From: JACVRW01 sp963826165 | GTDB taxonomy: Bacteria > Actinomycetota > Thermoleophilia > Solirubrobacterales > Thermoleophilaceae | Reading direction: 5' to 3' | Length of the DNA stretch: 64,000 bases | Assembly (NCBI GenBank): GCA_963826165.1 | Contig: CAWGWC010000002.1 | Coordinates: 1 to 64,000, forward strand | Shown here: one piece after another, positions 24,798-32,820 of the stretch | Layout of the letters: each line of letters begins with the position of its first letter | Position numbering within the stretch: the first letter of the stretch is position 1 | Notes under the pieces: generated by a model | What the model was told of the DNA's origin: nothing | Seen by the model: only the letters and a program-made list of their open reading frames with translations | Databases searched by the model: none | Made by a program: the position numbers and the translations under genes

Positions 24798-25294
24798 CCG
24801 GGCTGCCCCCGTTCGCCGGCCGGCCCGCGGGCCAGGTCGGAATCGTGGTGAGAGATCTCGACACAGCGCTCGAGCGCTACGTGGAGGAGTGGGGCATCGC
24901 TCCGTGGCGCTGCTGGACCTACGGGCCCTCGACGGTTCCGGAGCTGGGCTACCGCGGCGGGCCCGGGCGCTACGAGATGCGAATCGCCCTGTGTGGCCAG
25001 GATCCCCAGATCGAGCTGATCGAGCCCGTGGTCGGGCCGAGCATCTACCACGAGTGGCTGGACGAGCACGGAGAGGGCCTCCACCACATCGGGGTCTACG
25101 TGCCCGCGCTGCGTGAGGCGCTCGCCGAGATGGCCGAGGCCGGCCACGAGCCGGTCCAGTGGGGACGCGGCTACGGGGCGGAGGGGGACGGCGGCTTCGC
25201 GTACTTCGACCTGCGGCCGCTGCTGGGGATCCACCTGGAGCTGCTCGAGGTCCCGCGCGTCCGGGTCGAGCCCGAGCGGGTCTACCCGGGCTGA
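24794..25294 (+). CDS. VOC-family (glyoxalase/dioxygenase superfamily) protein
   Basis: This 166-residue protein contains two beta-alpha-beta-beta-beta modules: QVGIVVRDLDTALERYVEEWG in the first and GLHHIGVYVPALREALAEMAEAG in the second. Candidate metal ligands are His in GLHHIG, Glu in IELIEP and Glu in HLELLEV, as in methylmalonyl-CoA epimerase/glyoxalase-like enzymes. The GTG at 24794 overlaps the IclR stop. Being coupled to the regulator, it probably acts in the same catabolic route, as an epimerase, lyase or ring-cleaving enzyme. The longer open frame upstream is a shadow. Confidence 0.78.
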   Translation: MTGLPPFAGRPAGQVGIVVRDLDTALERYVEEWGIAPWRCWTYGPSTVPELGYRGGPGRYEMRIALCGQDPQIELIEPVVGPSIYHEWLDEHGEGLHHIGVYVPALREALAEMAEAGHEPVQWGRGYGAEGDGGFAYFDLRPLLGIHLELLEVPRVRVEPERVYPG

Positions 25295-25301
25295 GCGGTC
25301 C

Positions 25302-26426
25302 TCACTGCTCGTCGGCGGGCCGGGTCCTGTCGTGCACGTGCCTGTGGGAGACCGGCTGGGGCCGCAGCGCCTCGAAGGCGGGAAAGCGGCTGCTGACCGT
25401 GATGGTGCGCCGCGCCGACGCCGCTTTCACAGAGGCCGAGATGACCTCGTGAAGGTGCACGTCGAGCGCCGGCTCATGCAGCGGAGCACGGTCGGTCCGC
25501 AGCGCCATCACCGCTTCGCGCAGGCCGTCCGTCCACAGCCAGGTCACGTCCCCGGGCTCGATCAGCTCCCAGCTTCCGGAGCCCGCTCGCAACAGCTCGA
25601 TGCCGCGGGGGTCCCAGTCGTCGCCGAGGAGGTTGGCGGTGCCCGCGCTTCCGTAGAGCTCCACCGCCGGCCGGCGATAACCCGGGGTAGCGTGGGAGGC
25701 GAGAACGCTCGAGAGCGCGCCGCCCTCGTGCCGGAGCACGACCTGCCACGTGTCGGGGTCGGTGACCTCCACCGTCTTCCCCGCAACCTCGCGCCGGGGC
25801 ACGGCGGTGGCCGCGGCCGCCGTGACCTCCGTCACCGGCCCCAGCAGCGCAGCAAGGGATTTCAGGTTGTAGATGGCCGCGTCGCCGAGCGTGGCCGCGG
25901 GCGCGCGGAAGTACCACTCGGCCGACTCCGAGCCCACGTTCCCGTAGTGCGCGCGAGCCGAGTGGACCGGGCCGATCACCCCATCCTGGACCAGCGCCCA
26001 CAGCTGCCTGAAGCTCGGGCTCAGCTGCACGAAGGGAGCCGCCATCAGCAGTCGCTCCACGGATGCGGCCTCCTCGAAGAGCGCACCCGCCTCGCCGGCG
26101 TCCCCGGCCAGGGGCTTCTCGCACAACACGTTCTTGCCGGCGTCGAGCGCGGCTCGCACGAGGCCTGCGTGGGTATCCGGCGGCGTCAGGAGCACGACCA
26201 GGGTGACGTCGGGGTCGTCCAGCACCTGTTCGACGGAGTCCACCAGCGGCAGCGAGGGCCGGCGTGCGGTGAGCGCGGCCCAGGTGTCACGGCGGCGTGC
26301 ACACACGGGACCCTGCTCGGCCAGGCCCCGCGGAACGAGGCGGTCGAGCGTCTGCAGATACGCCGGCAGGACGCTGCCCGCTCCTATGAATCCGACATTA
26401 ACCGGAGTTGACTCCCCACCGGTCAT
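25302..26426 (-). CDS. Gfo/Idh/MocA-family oxidoreductase
   Basis: The 374-residue protein has an N-terminal Rossmann domain (VNVGFIGAGSVLPAYLQTL), VVLLTPPDTHAGLV and the family signature NVLCEKPLAG with the Lys-Pro pair, then a C-terminal alpha/beta dimer domain. In this family the catalytic His/Lys reside around GDAAIYNLKS. Substrates are usually cyclic polyols, sugars or glycosides, with oxidation often at C3. It is divergent from the polyamine-type ABC importer across 76 bases, making it a likely member of the same regulon. Confidence 0.85.
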   Translation of the reverse strand: MTGGESTPVNVGFIGAGSVLPAYLQTLDRLVPRGLAEQGPVCARRRDTWAALTARRPSLPLVDSVEQVLDDPDVTLVVLLTPPDTHAGLVRAALDAGKNVLCEKPLAGDAGEAGALFEEAASVERLLMAAPFVQLSPSFRQLWALVQDGVIGPVHSARAHYGNVGSESAEWYFRAPAATLGDAAIYNLKSLAALLGPVTEVTAAAATAVPRREVAGKTVEVTDPDTWQVVLRHEGGALSSVLASHATPGYRRPAVELYGSAGTANLLGDDWDPRGIELLRAGSGSWELIEPGDVTWLWTDGLREAVMALRTDRAPLHEPALDVHLHEVISASVKAASARRTITVSSRFPAFEALRPQPVSHRHVHDRTRPADEQ

Positions 26427-26434
26427 CCGACTAA

Positions 26435-26474
26435 GTTATCGCAGTGCGGCTGGTCGTGTTCGCATTGTGAGAAT
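26435..26474 (+). promoter_or_regulatory. copy B of the two-part upstream element (GTTATCG-N23-TTGTGAGAAT)
   Basis: GTTATCG (26435-26441), 23 bases and TTGTGAGAAT (26465-26474) reproduce copy A at 23956-23996 with identical spacing. It lies 28 bases before the start of the importer's binding-protein gene and in the divergent region of the Gfo/Idh gene. Both strands' genes could be controlled from it. The shared arrangement argues for a common regulator, most likely the IclR protein at 24009. Confidence 0.5.
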
Positions 26475-26502
26475 CAAGAGGGCCGCAGAAAGAGGAGAGG
26501 AT

Positions 26503-27711
26503 ATGGCCGGCGGTTGGGATCGGTACGTGCGCGAGTACAACACGCGACGGCAGTTCCTGCGGCGCGCGGGCTTCACCACGCTCGCGGTCGGCGCGGGGCC
26601 CACGCTGCTGGCCGCCTGCGGCAGCGATGACGACGGCGGGGGCGGGAGCACCACCGCCGCGTCCGGACCGGCCAAGGCACCCCAGGCCAGCGGGAGGGTC
26701 GACTTCCTCTCCTGGGAGGGCTACGACATCCCGGATCCGCTCAAGGGCTGGAAATCCGAGAACGACGTCACGGTCAAGGCCACGTACATCGGCAACCACG
26801 ACGAGATCCAGACCAAGCTGAAGGCCGGCGGCGCGGGCGCGGGCTACGACATCATCACCTACTACCAGGGCTACAAGCCGCTCTACCAGGAGCTCGACAT
26901 CCTCGAGCCGCTGGACGAGCAGAAGCTGCCCAACCTCAAGAACCTGTTCCCCTATTTCGCGAGCAAGGAGGGGAACTTCTGGATCGACCCGGACGGTACG
27001 CGCACCGGCGTCCCCTGGACCTGGGGCTCCATCGGGATCACGATCGACGGTCGGCGGGTCAAGTCCATGCCCACGTCCTGGCTCGACCTGCTCGAGCCCG
27101 AGTTCAAGGGCAAGGTGGCGTGTCCCGATGATCCGGTGGGCTCGTTCACGCTCGCCGCGCACGTCAAGGGCTTCGATCCGTCGAAGACGACGAAGGACGA
27201 GGGCGAGGAGGTCTTCGACCTCCTGTCCCAGGTGGCGGCTCAGACCACCGGCATCTCGCCCTCGTTCGGCGACGCCACCACCAAGATGACGGCCGGTGAC
27301 GCCGACGTCTGCTGGCAGGGCTGGGCGGCGATGAACCAGTTCGCGGCCGACGCGGGTGTCGACAGCTTCGAGACCGAAGTGCCCAAGGAGGGCAGCTTCT
27401 CGTTCTGCGACGCCTACGCGCTGCCCAAGGGGGCCGACAACGTCGACTCGGCGCTGTCCTGGATGAACGAGTCCCTGGCGCCCAAGGTCAACGCCGAGGC
27501 GGCGGTGGTGCTCGTGGGCGGCGTGACGGTGGCCGACGCGGTGGCCGACCTGCCCAAGAACATCGCGGGCCTCTACGAGTACGACCAGCTCGACGCGCTG
27601 CTCGAGCGCTCGCCGTTCTACAACAATCCGCCGGTGGAGTCCGACGAGTTCGTCACCTTCGAAGAGGTGCAGAAGCGCTGGCAGGAGATCAAGGCAGAGG
27701 CCGACGCCTGA
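26503..27711 (+). CDS. polyamine/opine-type ABC transporter substrate-binding lipoprotein
   Basis: The 402-residue protein has a twin-arginine-like motif (RRQFLRRAGF) before a lipobox (LLAACGS), so it is probably an exported lipoprotein using the Tat route. After a Gly/Ser linker, VDFLSWEGYDIPD, YDIITYYQGYKPLY and VPWTWGSIGIT mark it as a spermidine/putrescine (PotD/PotF)-type binding protein. Substrates of this group also include opines, amino-acid derivatives and iron complexes, so polyamine transport is not assured. The ATG at 26503 has AGGAGAGG upstream. It leads a compact operon of importer and catabolic genes. Confidence 0.87.
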   Translation: MAGGWDRYVREYNTRRQFLRRAGFTTLAVGAGPTLLAACGSDDDGGGGSTTAASGPAKAPQASGRVDFLSWEGYDIPDPLKGWKSENDVTVKATYIGNHDEIQTKLKAGGAGAGYDIITYYQGYKPLYQELDILEPLDEQKLPNLKNLFPYFASKEGNFWIDPDGTRTGVPWTWGSIGITIDGRRVKSMPTSWLDLLEPEFKGKVACPDDPVGSFTLAAHVKGFDPSKTTKDEGEEVFDLLSQVAAQTTGISPSFGDATTKMTAGDADVCWQGWAAMNQFAADAGVDSFETEVPKEGSFSFCDAYALPKGADNVDSALSWMNESLAPKVNAEAAVVLVGGVTVADAVADLPKNIAGLYEYDQLDALLERSPFYNNPPVESDEFVTFEEVQKRWQEIKAEADA

Positions 27712-27716
27712 GAAGT

Positions 27717-28589
27717 GTGTCGGCCAGTGAAAGGCGAGTCGGGCCGCTGGTCCTCACCGCGCCGGCGGTGGCGGGGCTGCTCGTCTTCTTCATCGCGCCG
27801 CTGCTGGCGTTCCTCGTCTACTCGTTTCTCACGGGCGCGCTGTACGACGTCAAGACGCCGCTGACGGTCGAGAACTACCAGGAGGTCGTGGAGACCGACT
27901 CCAATCGCACTCTGGGCCGCAACTCGCTGGTGGTCGGCCTGCTCGCCGCGGCCTTCTCGGTTCTGATCGCCCTGCCGATGGCCTACTGGCTCCGGTACGC
28001 CGCCGGACGCTGGCGCGGCCTGGTGCTGTTCCTGATCGTCGCGTCGTTCCTGGCCAGCTATCTGGTGCGCATCTTCGCCTGGCGCAGCATGCTCGGCCGC
28101 AACGGCGCCATCAATCGCGGCCTCGATTCCCTCGGGCTGATCGACGAGCCGCTCGACTTCCTGCTCTACAACCGCTTCGCAGTCACGATCGCGCTGGTCC
28201 ACATCTTCCTGCCCTACGTGGTCCTGGTGCTGTACGCCGGTCTCGCTCCGCTTCAGCCGTCCTATCTCGAGACCGCGCAGGACCTCGGCGCCGGTCGCCT
28301 GCAGCGCTGGCGCCGCGTGGTGCTGCCGCTGGTGGCGGCGCCGGCCGTCAGCGCCTTCCTGTTCGTGTTCGTGCTGTCCGCGGCCGACTACGTGACCCCG
28401 CAGCTGCTCGGCGGGACGAGCGGCGTGATGCTGGGGGTCCAGGTGCAGGTTGCCTTCATCGGAACGGGGGACTTCGCCTACGGAGCCGCGCTGGCCTTCG
28501 CGATGCTCGCGGCCTTTCTCGTCTGTTACGCGCTCATCGCCCTGGGCCTGCGTCTCACGAAGCTCGACCGAGTGAGGTTCGCGGCGTGA
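27717..28589 (+). CDS. ABC transporter permease (PotB-type)
   Basis: The 290-residue protein has six membrane helices and the inner-membrane permease signature (EAA motif) around YLETAQDLGAGRLQRWRRVVLPL, which contacts the ATPase. Its sequence groups with polyamine-type permeases, such as PotB. It starts six bases after the binding-protein gene (GTG) and its last 4 bases overlap the second permease gene. With PotC-like and PotA-like partners it would form the membrane heterodimer of one importer. Confidence 0.87.
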   Translation: MSASERRVGPLVLTAPAVAGLLVFFIAPLLAFLVYSFLTGALYDVKTPLTVENYQEVVETDSNRTLGRNSLVVGLLAAAFSVLIALPMAYWLRYAAGRWRGLVLFLIVASFLASYLVRIFAWRSMLGRNGAINRGLDSLGLIDEPLDFLLYNRFAVTIALVHIFLPYVVLVLYAGLAPLQPSYLETAQDLGAGRLQRWRRVVLPLVAAPAVSAFLFVFVLSAADYVTPQLLGGTSGVMLGVQVQVAFIGTGDFAYGAALAFAMLAAFLVCYALIALGLRLTKLDRVRFAA

Positions 28590-29434
28590 CCGGCACCCGC
28601 CGCAGCCCCATCACCGGAGTCTTCACGATCGCCGGCCTCGTGTTCCTGTGGGCGCCGCTGTTGCTCGTCGTCCTGTTCAGCTTTCACTCAACCGGCTCGC
28701 TCACGTTTCCGTTCGAGGGCTTCTCCACTCGCTGGTACGACGAGGTCTTCTCGTCCGAGGAGATCCGCACGGCGACGCAGAACAGCCTCATCGTCGCCGT
28801 CGCCACAGCGGTGATCACGCTGCTTCTCGGCACGCTGGCGGCCTACGGCCTGACCCGCTCGAGCTCGCGCGCCCGAGGGCCGCTGTCGCTGCTGTTCTTC
28901 CTCCCGATCACGCTTCCAGGCCTGTTCATCGGCGTGGCACTCCTGGTGGCGTTCACGCGCGTGCAGTTCTCGCTCTCGCTGCTGACCGTGACCATCGCCC
29001 ACCTCGTCTACGTGTTCCCCTTCTTCTTCCTGATCGCCCGCGCCGCGCTGGAGCGCCTCGATCCGGCGCTCGAGGAGACGGCGTCCGACCTCGGGGCCAA
29101 CCGGTGGACCGTCTTCCGCCGGGTGACTCTCCCGCAGGTTTGGCCGGTGCTCGTCGGGGCCGCCTGCCTGGCCTTCGCCCTCTCCTTCGACGAGTTCGTG
29201 ATCACCTTCTTCGTGATCGGCCCCGATTCGACCCTGCCGCTCTACATCTGGTCGAGCCTGCGGCGCACGATCGACCCGAGCATCAACGCGATCTCCACGC
29301 TGCTGCTCGGTTTCACGATGCTGCTGTTCGTGATCACGTTCGTGCTCACCACCTGGAGCGAGCGCAGGCGCCGCGGCCGCGGCCTGGCCGAGGACCCGCT
29401 CGTGCTCACCGGCCCGGTGGAGGGCACGGCGTGA
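28586..29434 (+). CDS. ABC transporter permease (PotC-type)
   Basis: This 282-residue six-helix permease carries the EAA loop LEETASDLGANRWTVFRRVTLPQ and the characteristic PotC-like segment SFDEFVITFFVIGP near the end of the membrane domain. It overlaps the preceding permease by 4 bases and its stop overlaps the GTG of the ATPase gene, so the three are translationally coupled. It pairs with the PotB-type subunit to form the channel for the substrate bound by the lipoprotein at 26503. Confidence 0.87.
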   Translation: MTGTRRSPITGVFTIAGLVFLWAPLLLVVLFSFHSTGSLTFPFEGFSTRWYDEVFSSEEIRTATQNSLIVAVATAVITLLLGTLAAYGLTRSSSRARGPLSLLFFLPITLPGLFIGVALLVAFTRVQFSLSLLTVTIAHLVYVFPFFFLIARAALERLDPALEETASDLGANRWTVFRRVTLPQVWPVLVGAACLAFALSFDEFVITFFVIGPDSTLPLYIWSSLRRTIDPSINAISTLLLGFTMLLFVITFVLTTWSERRRRGRGLAEDPLVLTGPVEGTA

Positions 29435-30606
29435 ACCAGGAGCAGCCCCGGGTGAGGCTCGAGGGGATCACCCATCGCTTCGGGCCGGAGACCGTGCTCG
29501 GCGACGTGTCCCTGGACATCGCTCCCGGCGAGCTGCTGACCCTGCTGGGCCCGTCGGGCTGCGGCAAAACCACCCTGCTGCGCATAATCGCCGGCTTCGA
29601 GCAACCGACCGAGGGCCGCGTGCTGATCGACGGCGAGGACGTGACCTCAGTGCCCGCGCACCGGCGTCCCACCAACCTGGTGTTCCAGCGCCCGACGCTG
29701 TTCCCCCACCTCGACGTCTTCTCCAACGTGGCCTTCGGCCTGCAGGTAGCCCGTGTCGGGCGAGCGGACCAGCGCGCCCGGGTGGCCGAGGCGCTGGCGC
29801 TGGTCCGCCTCGAGGGCTACGAGCGGCGGCGCAGCCATGAGCTCTCAGGCGGGCAGATGCAGCGCGTGGCCCTGGCCCGCGCCCTCGTCAACCGGCCGGC
29901 CGTGCTGCTTCTCGACGAGCCGCTCTCCGCGCTCGACCTGAAGATCCGCCTGGAGATGGAGGTGGAGTTGCGGCGGGTGCACCGTGAGACCGGCGCGACT
30001 TTCGTCTACGTGACCCACGACCAGCGTGAGGCGATGGCGCTCTCGGACCGGCTGGTGGTGATGGATCAGGGACGGGTGGACCAGGTGGGCGCTCCGACGG
30101 AGATCTACCGCTGCCCGGCGACTGTCTTCGCCGCCCAGTTCGTCGGCGACGCCAACGTCCTGCCCGTGGAGGTGCTGGAGGTGGGCGACGGCAATGCTCT
30201 GCTGAGCCTCGGTGGCCGCGAGCGGCGCGTGGACTGCCAGGACCCGCCGGACGGACCGGCGTGGCTCATTCTGCGGCCCGAGGCCGTGCGGGTCAGCGGC
30301 GCCTTCGCGTCCAACGGCAAGTCGGACCGGCTCCCCGGAGTGGTGCGTGACGCCGCCTACCGCGGCACGGGCTTCTCGTACCGGATAGCGCTGCCCGAGC
30401 TCGCCGCCGACGTGAAGGCGGAGACCCGCGGCGCCGTGGGCCACGAGGTGGACCAGCAGGTGTCGATCGACTTCGACCCGGACGCCTGTTGGCTGCTGCC
30501 CCGCGAGGCGGAGACGACGGTCGCGCCGGCGCCCACCGAGGGCGAGGACCTCGCACCCGCGGAGCCGGACACACAGGACGCCCACAAGGAGGAGACACCA
30601 GGATGA
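29431..30606 (+). CDS. ABC transporter ATP-binding protein (PotA-type)
   Basis: The 391-residue ATPase has Walker A GPSGCGKTT, a Q-loop (VFQRPTLFPHLDV, with Arg-Pro instead of the common polar residues), the signature LSGGQMQRVALARAL, Walker B VLLLDEPLSALD and the H-loop VTHDQ. A C-terminal TOBE-like regulatory domain ends in an acidic tail. This frame is open much further upstream, but the GTG at 29431 overlapping the permease stop is the natural start. Its final TGA overlaps the ATG of an SDR gene, tying import to the following catabolic enzymes. Confidence 0.88.
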   Translation: MNQEQPRVRLEGITHRFGPETVLGDVSLDIAPGELLTLLGPSGCGKTTLLRIIAGFEQPTEGRVLIDGEDVTSVPAHRRPTNLVFQRPTLFPHLDVFSNVAFGLQVARVGRADQRARVAEALALVRLEGYERRRSHELSGGQMQRVALARALVNRPAVLLLDEPLSALDLKIRLEMEVELRRVHRETGATFVYVTHDQREAMALSDRLVVMDQGRVDQVGAPTEIYRCPATVFAAQFVGDANVLPVEVLEVGDGNALLSLGGRERRVDCQDPPDGPAWLILRPEAVRVSGAFASNGKSDRLPGVVRDAAYRGTGFSYRIALPELAADVKAETRGAVGHEVDQQVSIDFDPDACWLLPREAETTVAPAPTEGEDLAPAEPDTQDAHKEETPG

Positions 30607-31415
30607 CCAGCGACGGCGGGCGGGTGGCGCTCGTGACGGGCGCCGCTCGCGGCATGGGCGCGCGCGTGGCCCAGCGGCTGGCGGGCGACGGCTACGAGCT
30701 GGCGGTGGCCGACGTGCGCAGCTGTGACGAGACGGCGGGCGCCATCGAGGCGAACGGCGGCCGGGCTCGCGGGTACGAATGCGACATCAGCGACTGGGAG
30801 GCGGTCGGCCGCTTGGTCGACGCGGTCGAGAGAGAGCAGGGTCCCCTGCACGCCGTGGCCCAGGTGGCCGGGGTCTACCGCAACGTGCCCTTCCTCGAGC
30901 TCGACCCGGAGGGCTGGCGCCTGGTGATGGACGTGAACCTCGACGGCAGCTTTCACGTCACGCGCCTGGCCGGGCAGAGGATGGCGCAGCGCGGCGCCGG
31001 CAGCATCGTGCTGATCTCGTCCACGGCGTCCTGGCTCGTGTGGGACACCGCCACGCACTACACGGTCTCCAAAGCGGCGATCGACGGCCTGGTCAAGGGG
31101 GCGGCCTACGAGCTCGGCCCGCACGGGGTGCGGGTCAACTCGGTTGCGCCGGGCACGATCCGAACGCCGTCCACCGAGGGCGAGCTGGCCATGCCCGGCG
31201 TGGAGGCGGCGGAGGCCGGTGCCTGTCCGCTGGGTCGCGTGGGGGAGACCACCGACATCGCCGAGGCGGTGGCCTTCCTCTCCGATCCGGTCCGCGCCTC
31301 GTGGGTCACCGGCCACACGATGGTCGTGGACGGCGGCTACTCGACCCACGGGGAGGGCTCGAACTTCGGTCAGCACGTGGACACCATTCCCATCGCCAAC
31401 GGAGGCACAGAGTGA
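30603..31415 (+). CDS. short-chain dehydrogenase/reductase
   Basis: This 270-residue classical SDR has the nucleotide motif TGAARGMG (residues 12-19) and the catalytic Ser140, Tyr153 and Lys157 (HYTVSK). The usual NNAG is AQVAG here, a mild departure. Asp after the second strand (VADVRS) favours NAD. It overlaps the importer ATPase by 4 bases, so it probably oxidises a hydroxyl group of the imported compound or its breakdown product. The C-terminal end is Gly/Asn rich. The downstream gene overlaps by 4 bases. Confidence 0.87.
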   Translation: MTSDGGRVALVTGAARGMGARVAQRLAGDGYELAVADVRSCDETAGAIEANGGRARGYECDISDWEAVGRLVDAVEREQGPLHAVAQVAGVYRNVPFLELDPEGWRLVMDVNLDGSFHVTRLAGQRMAQRGAGSIVLISSTASWLVWDTATHYTVSKAAIDGLVKGAAYELGPHGVRVNSVAPGTIRTPSTEGELAMPGVEAAEAGACPLGRVGETTDIAEAVAFLSDPVRASWVTGHTMVVDGGYSTHGEGSNFGQHVDTIPIANGGTE

Positions 31416-32035
31416 GCGGACCGCTCGTATACATCGAGTACATCAGCCGCCGTCCCGGCGTCTCCCTCGAGGCGTTCCACGCGCTGGCGGGACACGGCCA
31501 GACGGGCTGGGCGGGGGACAACCCGGAGGAGATCCTGCTGGCCAACCTCGGCCGCAGCTGGCGCACCGGCCCGGAGCCGGAGTACCTGGCGTTCTGGTAC
31601 ACGCCGGGGCAGGGCCTCGACCGCTTCGACGACTGGGAGCGCATCTTTCGCTCCGGCGACGCGGACGAGTTCGAGGAGCCCTTCAAGATCGCCGCGCGCA
31701 TCGACAAGGCCGGCTCCTACGACCCCCTCATCGAGCCCACGCCGGTGGAGCACGAGCGCGTCTACATCGAATACTTCGACGTCGGCGCCGGTTCCGGCCG
31801 CGACGACGTGCGCGCGGCCTACGAGGAGCGGGCGAGCGGACACCCGGAGCTGAAGTTGAACTTCGTGCTCGACCGAATCGGACGCCTCGGGCCCGACCCG
31901 CGCGGGCTGGCGGTGTGGGGACTGCCGTCCTGGGCCCATCTGGAGGAGATCGCCCGCGACCTCGACGGAGCGGATGCGCCGGTCAGGCTGGTGGACGCGG
32001 GGATGTACTCGGAGTTCGGCAAGGAGACGCTGTGA
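31412..32035 (+). CDS. duplicated-domain protein of unknown function (EthD/dimeric alpha-beta-barrel-like)
   Basis: The 207-residue protein consists of two similar halves, each starting with VYIEY (about residues 6 and 116) and running through a helix to a WY/VW strand, like ferredoxin-fold dimeric alpha-beta-barrel proteins (NIPSNAP/EthD-type). I see no cofactor motif. It sits between two SDR genes with 4-base overlaps on both sides, so it belongs to the same catabolic operon. Such proteins can be small isomerases, monooxygenases or lyases. The GTG at 31412 overlaps the previous stop. Confidence 0.65.
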   Translation: MSGPLVYIEYISRRPGVSLEAFHALAGHGQTGWAGDNPEEILLANLGRSWRTGPEPEYLAFWYTPGQGLDRFDDWERIFRSGDADEFEEPFKIAARIDKAGSYDPLIEPTPVEHERVYIEYFDVGAGSGRDDVRAAYEERASGHPELKLNFVLDRIGRLGPDPRGLAVWGLPSWAHLEEIARDLDGADAPVRLVDAGMYSEFGKETL

Positions 32036-32820
32036 GCGGCCGCGTGGAGGGCAGGGTGGCGGTGGTCACCGGCGCCGGGTCCGGCATCGGGCGCGCCACC
32101 TGCGTTCGCCTGGCCGAGGAGGGCGCCCGGGTGGCGGTCACCTCCCGCACGCCGGCCAACGTCGAGGAGACCTGCGCGGCGGTGGAGCGAGCCACCGGGA
32201 GGATGCCGCTGGGGGTCGTGCTCGACGTAGCCGACAGCACCGCGGTGGACGAGGTGTTTGCCCGCATCGCCGGGGAGCTGGGGCGGATCGACGTGCTGGT
32301 GGCCAACGCCGGAATCGAGATACCGCCCGGCGAGTCGGGTGTCGGCCCCAACCTGGCCGACACGACCGACGACGAGTGGCGGCGGATCCAGCGGGTCAAC
32401 GTGGACGGCATGTTCTTCACCTGCCGGGCGGGGCTGCGTCACATGCCCGACGGCGGAGCGATCGTCACTGTGGGCTCCATCAACTCGTTCATCGCCTGGG
32501 AGAACGACGGCGCCTACACCACGTCGAAGGGCGCCGTGCTCCAGCTCACCCGCTCCCTGGCGGTGGACGTGGCGGCCCGCAACATCAGGGTCAACTGCAT
32601 CTGCCCGGGGGTGATCGACACCGCGTTGACCGAGCAGTTCCTGTCGGTCGTGAAGGATCCCGAGAAGCTGCACGAGGAGTACGCGAGCGTGGCGCCGCTC
32701 GGGCGCACCGGGCAGCCCCACGAGATCGCCAACTGCATCCTCTTCCTGGCCTCCGACGAGGCGAGCTTCGTCACCGGTGCCGCCCTGGTGGCCGACGGCG
32801 GTACGGTGATCAGGCCGTGA
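32032..32820 (+). CDS. short-chain dehydrogenase/reductase
   Basis: This 262-residue classical SDR shows TGAGSGIG (residues 13-20), LVANAG, catalytic Ser149, and Tyr162-x3-Lys166 (AYTTSK), and the C-terminal GAALVADGG. The GTG start overlaps the preceding stop by 4 bases; the end overlaps the TIM-barrel gene by 4. It belongs to a different SDR subgroup from the one at 30603, so the operon has two distinct dehydrogenation steps or a dehydrogenase and a reductase. Confidence 0.87.
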   Translation: MSGRVEGRVAVVTGAGSGIGRATCVRLAEEGARVAVTSRTPANVEETCAAVERATGRMPLGVVLDVADSTAVDEVFARIAGELGRIDVLVANAGIEIPPGESGVGPNLADTTDDEWRRIQRVNVDGMFFTCRAGLRHMPDGGAIVTVGSINSFIAWENDGAYTTSKGAVLQLTRSLAVDVAARNIRVNCICPGVIDTALTEQFLSVVKDPEKLHEEYASVAPLGRTGQPHEIANCILFLASDEASFVTGAALVADGGTVIRP

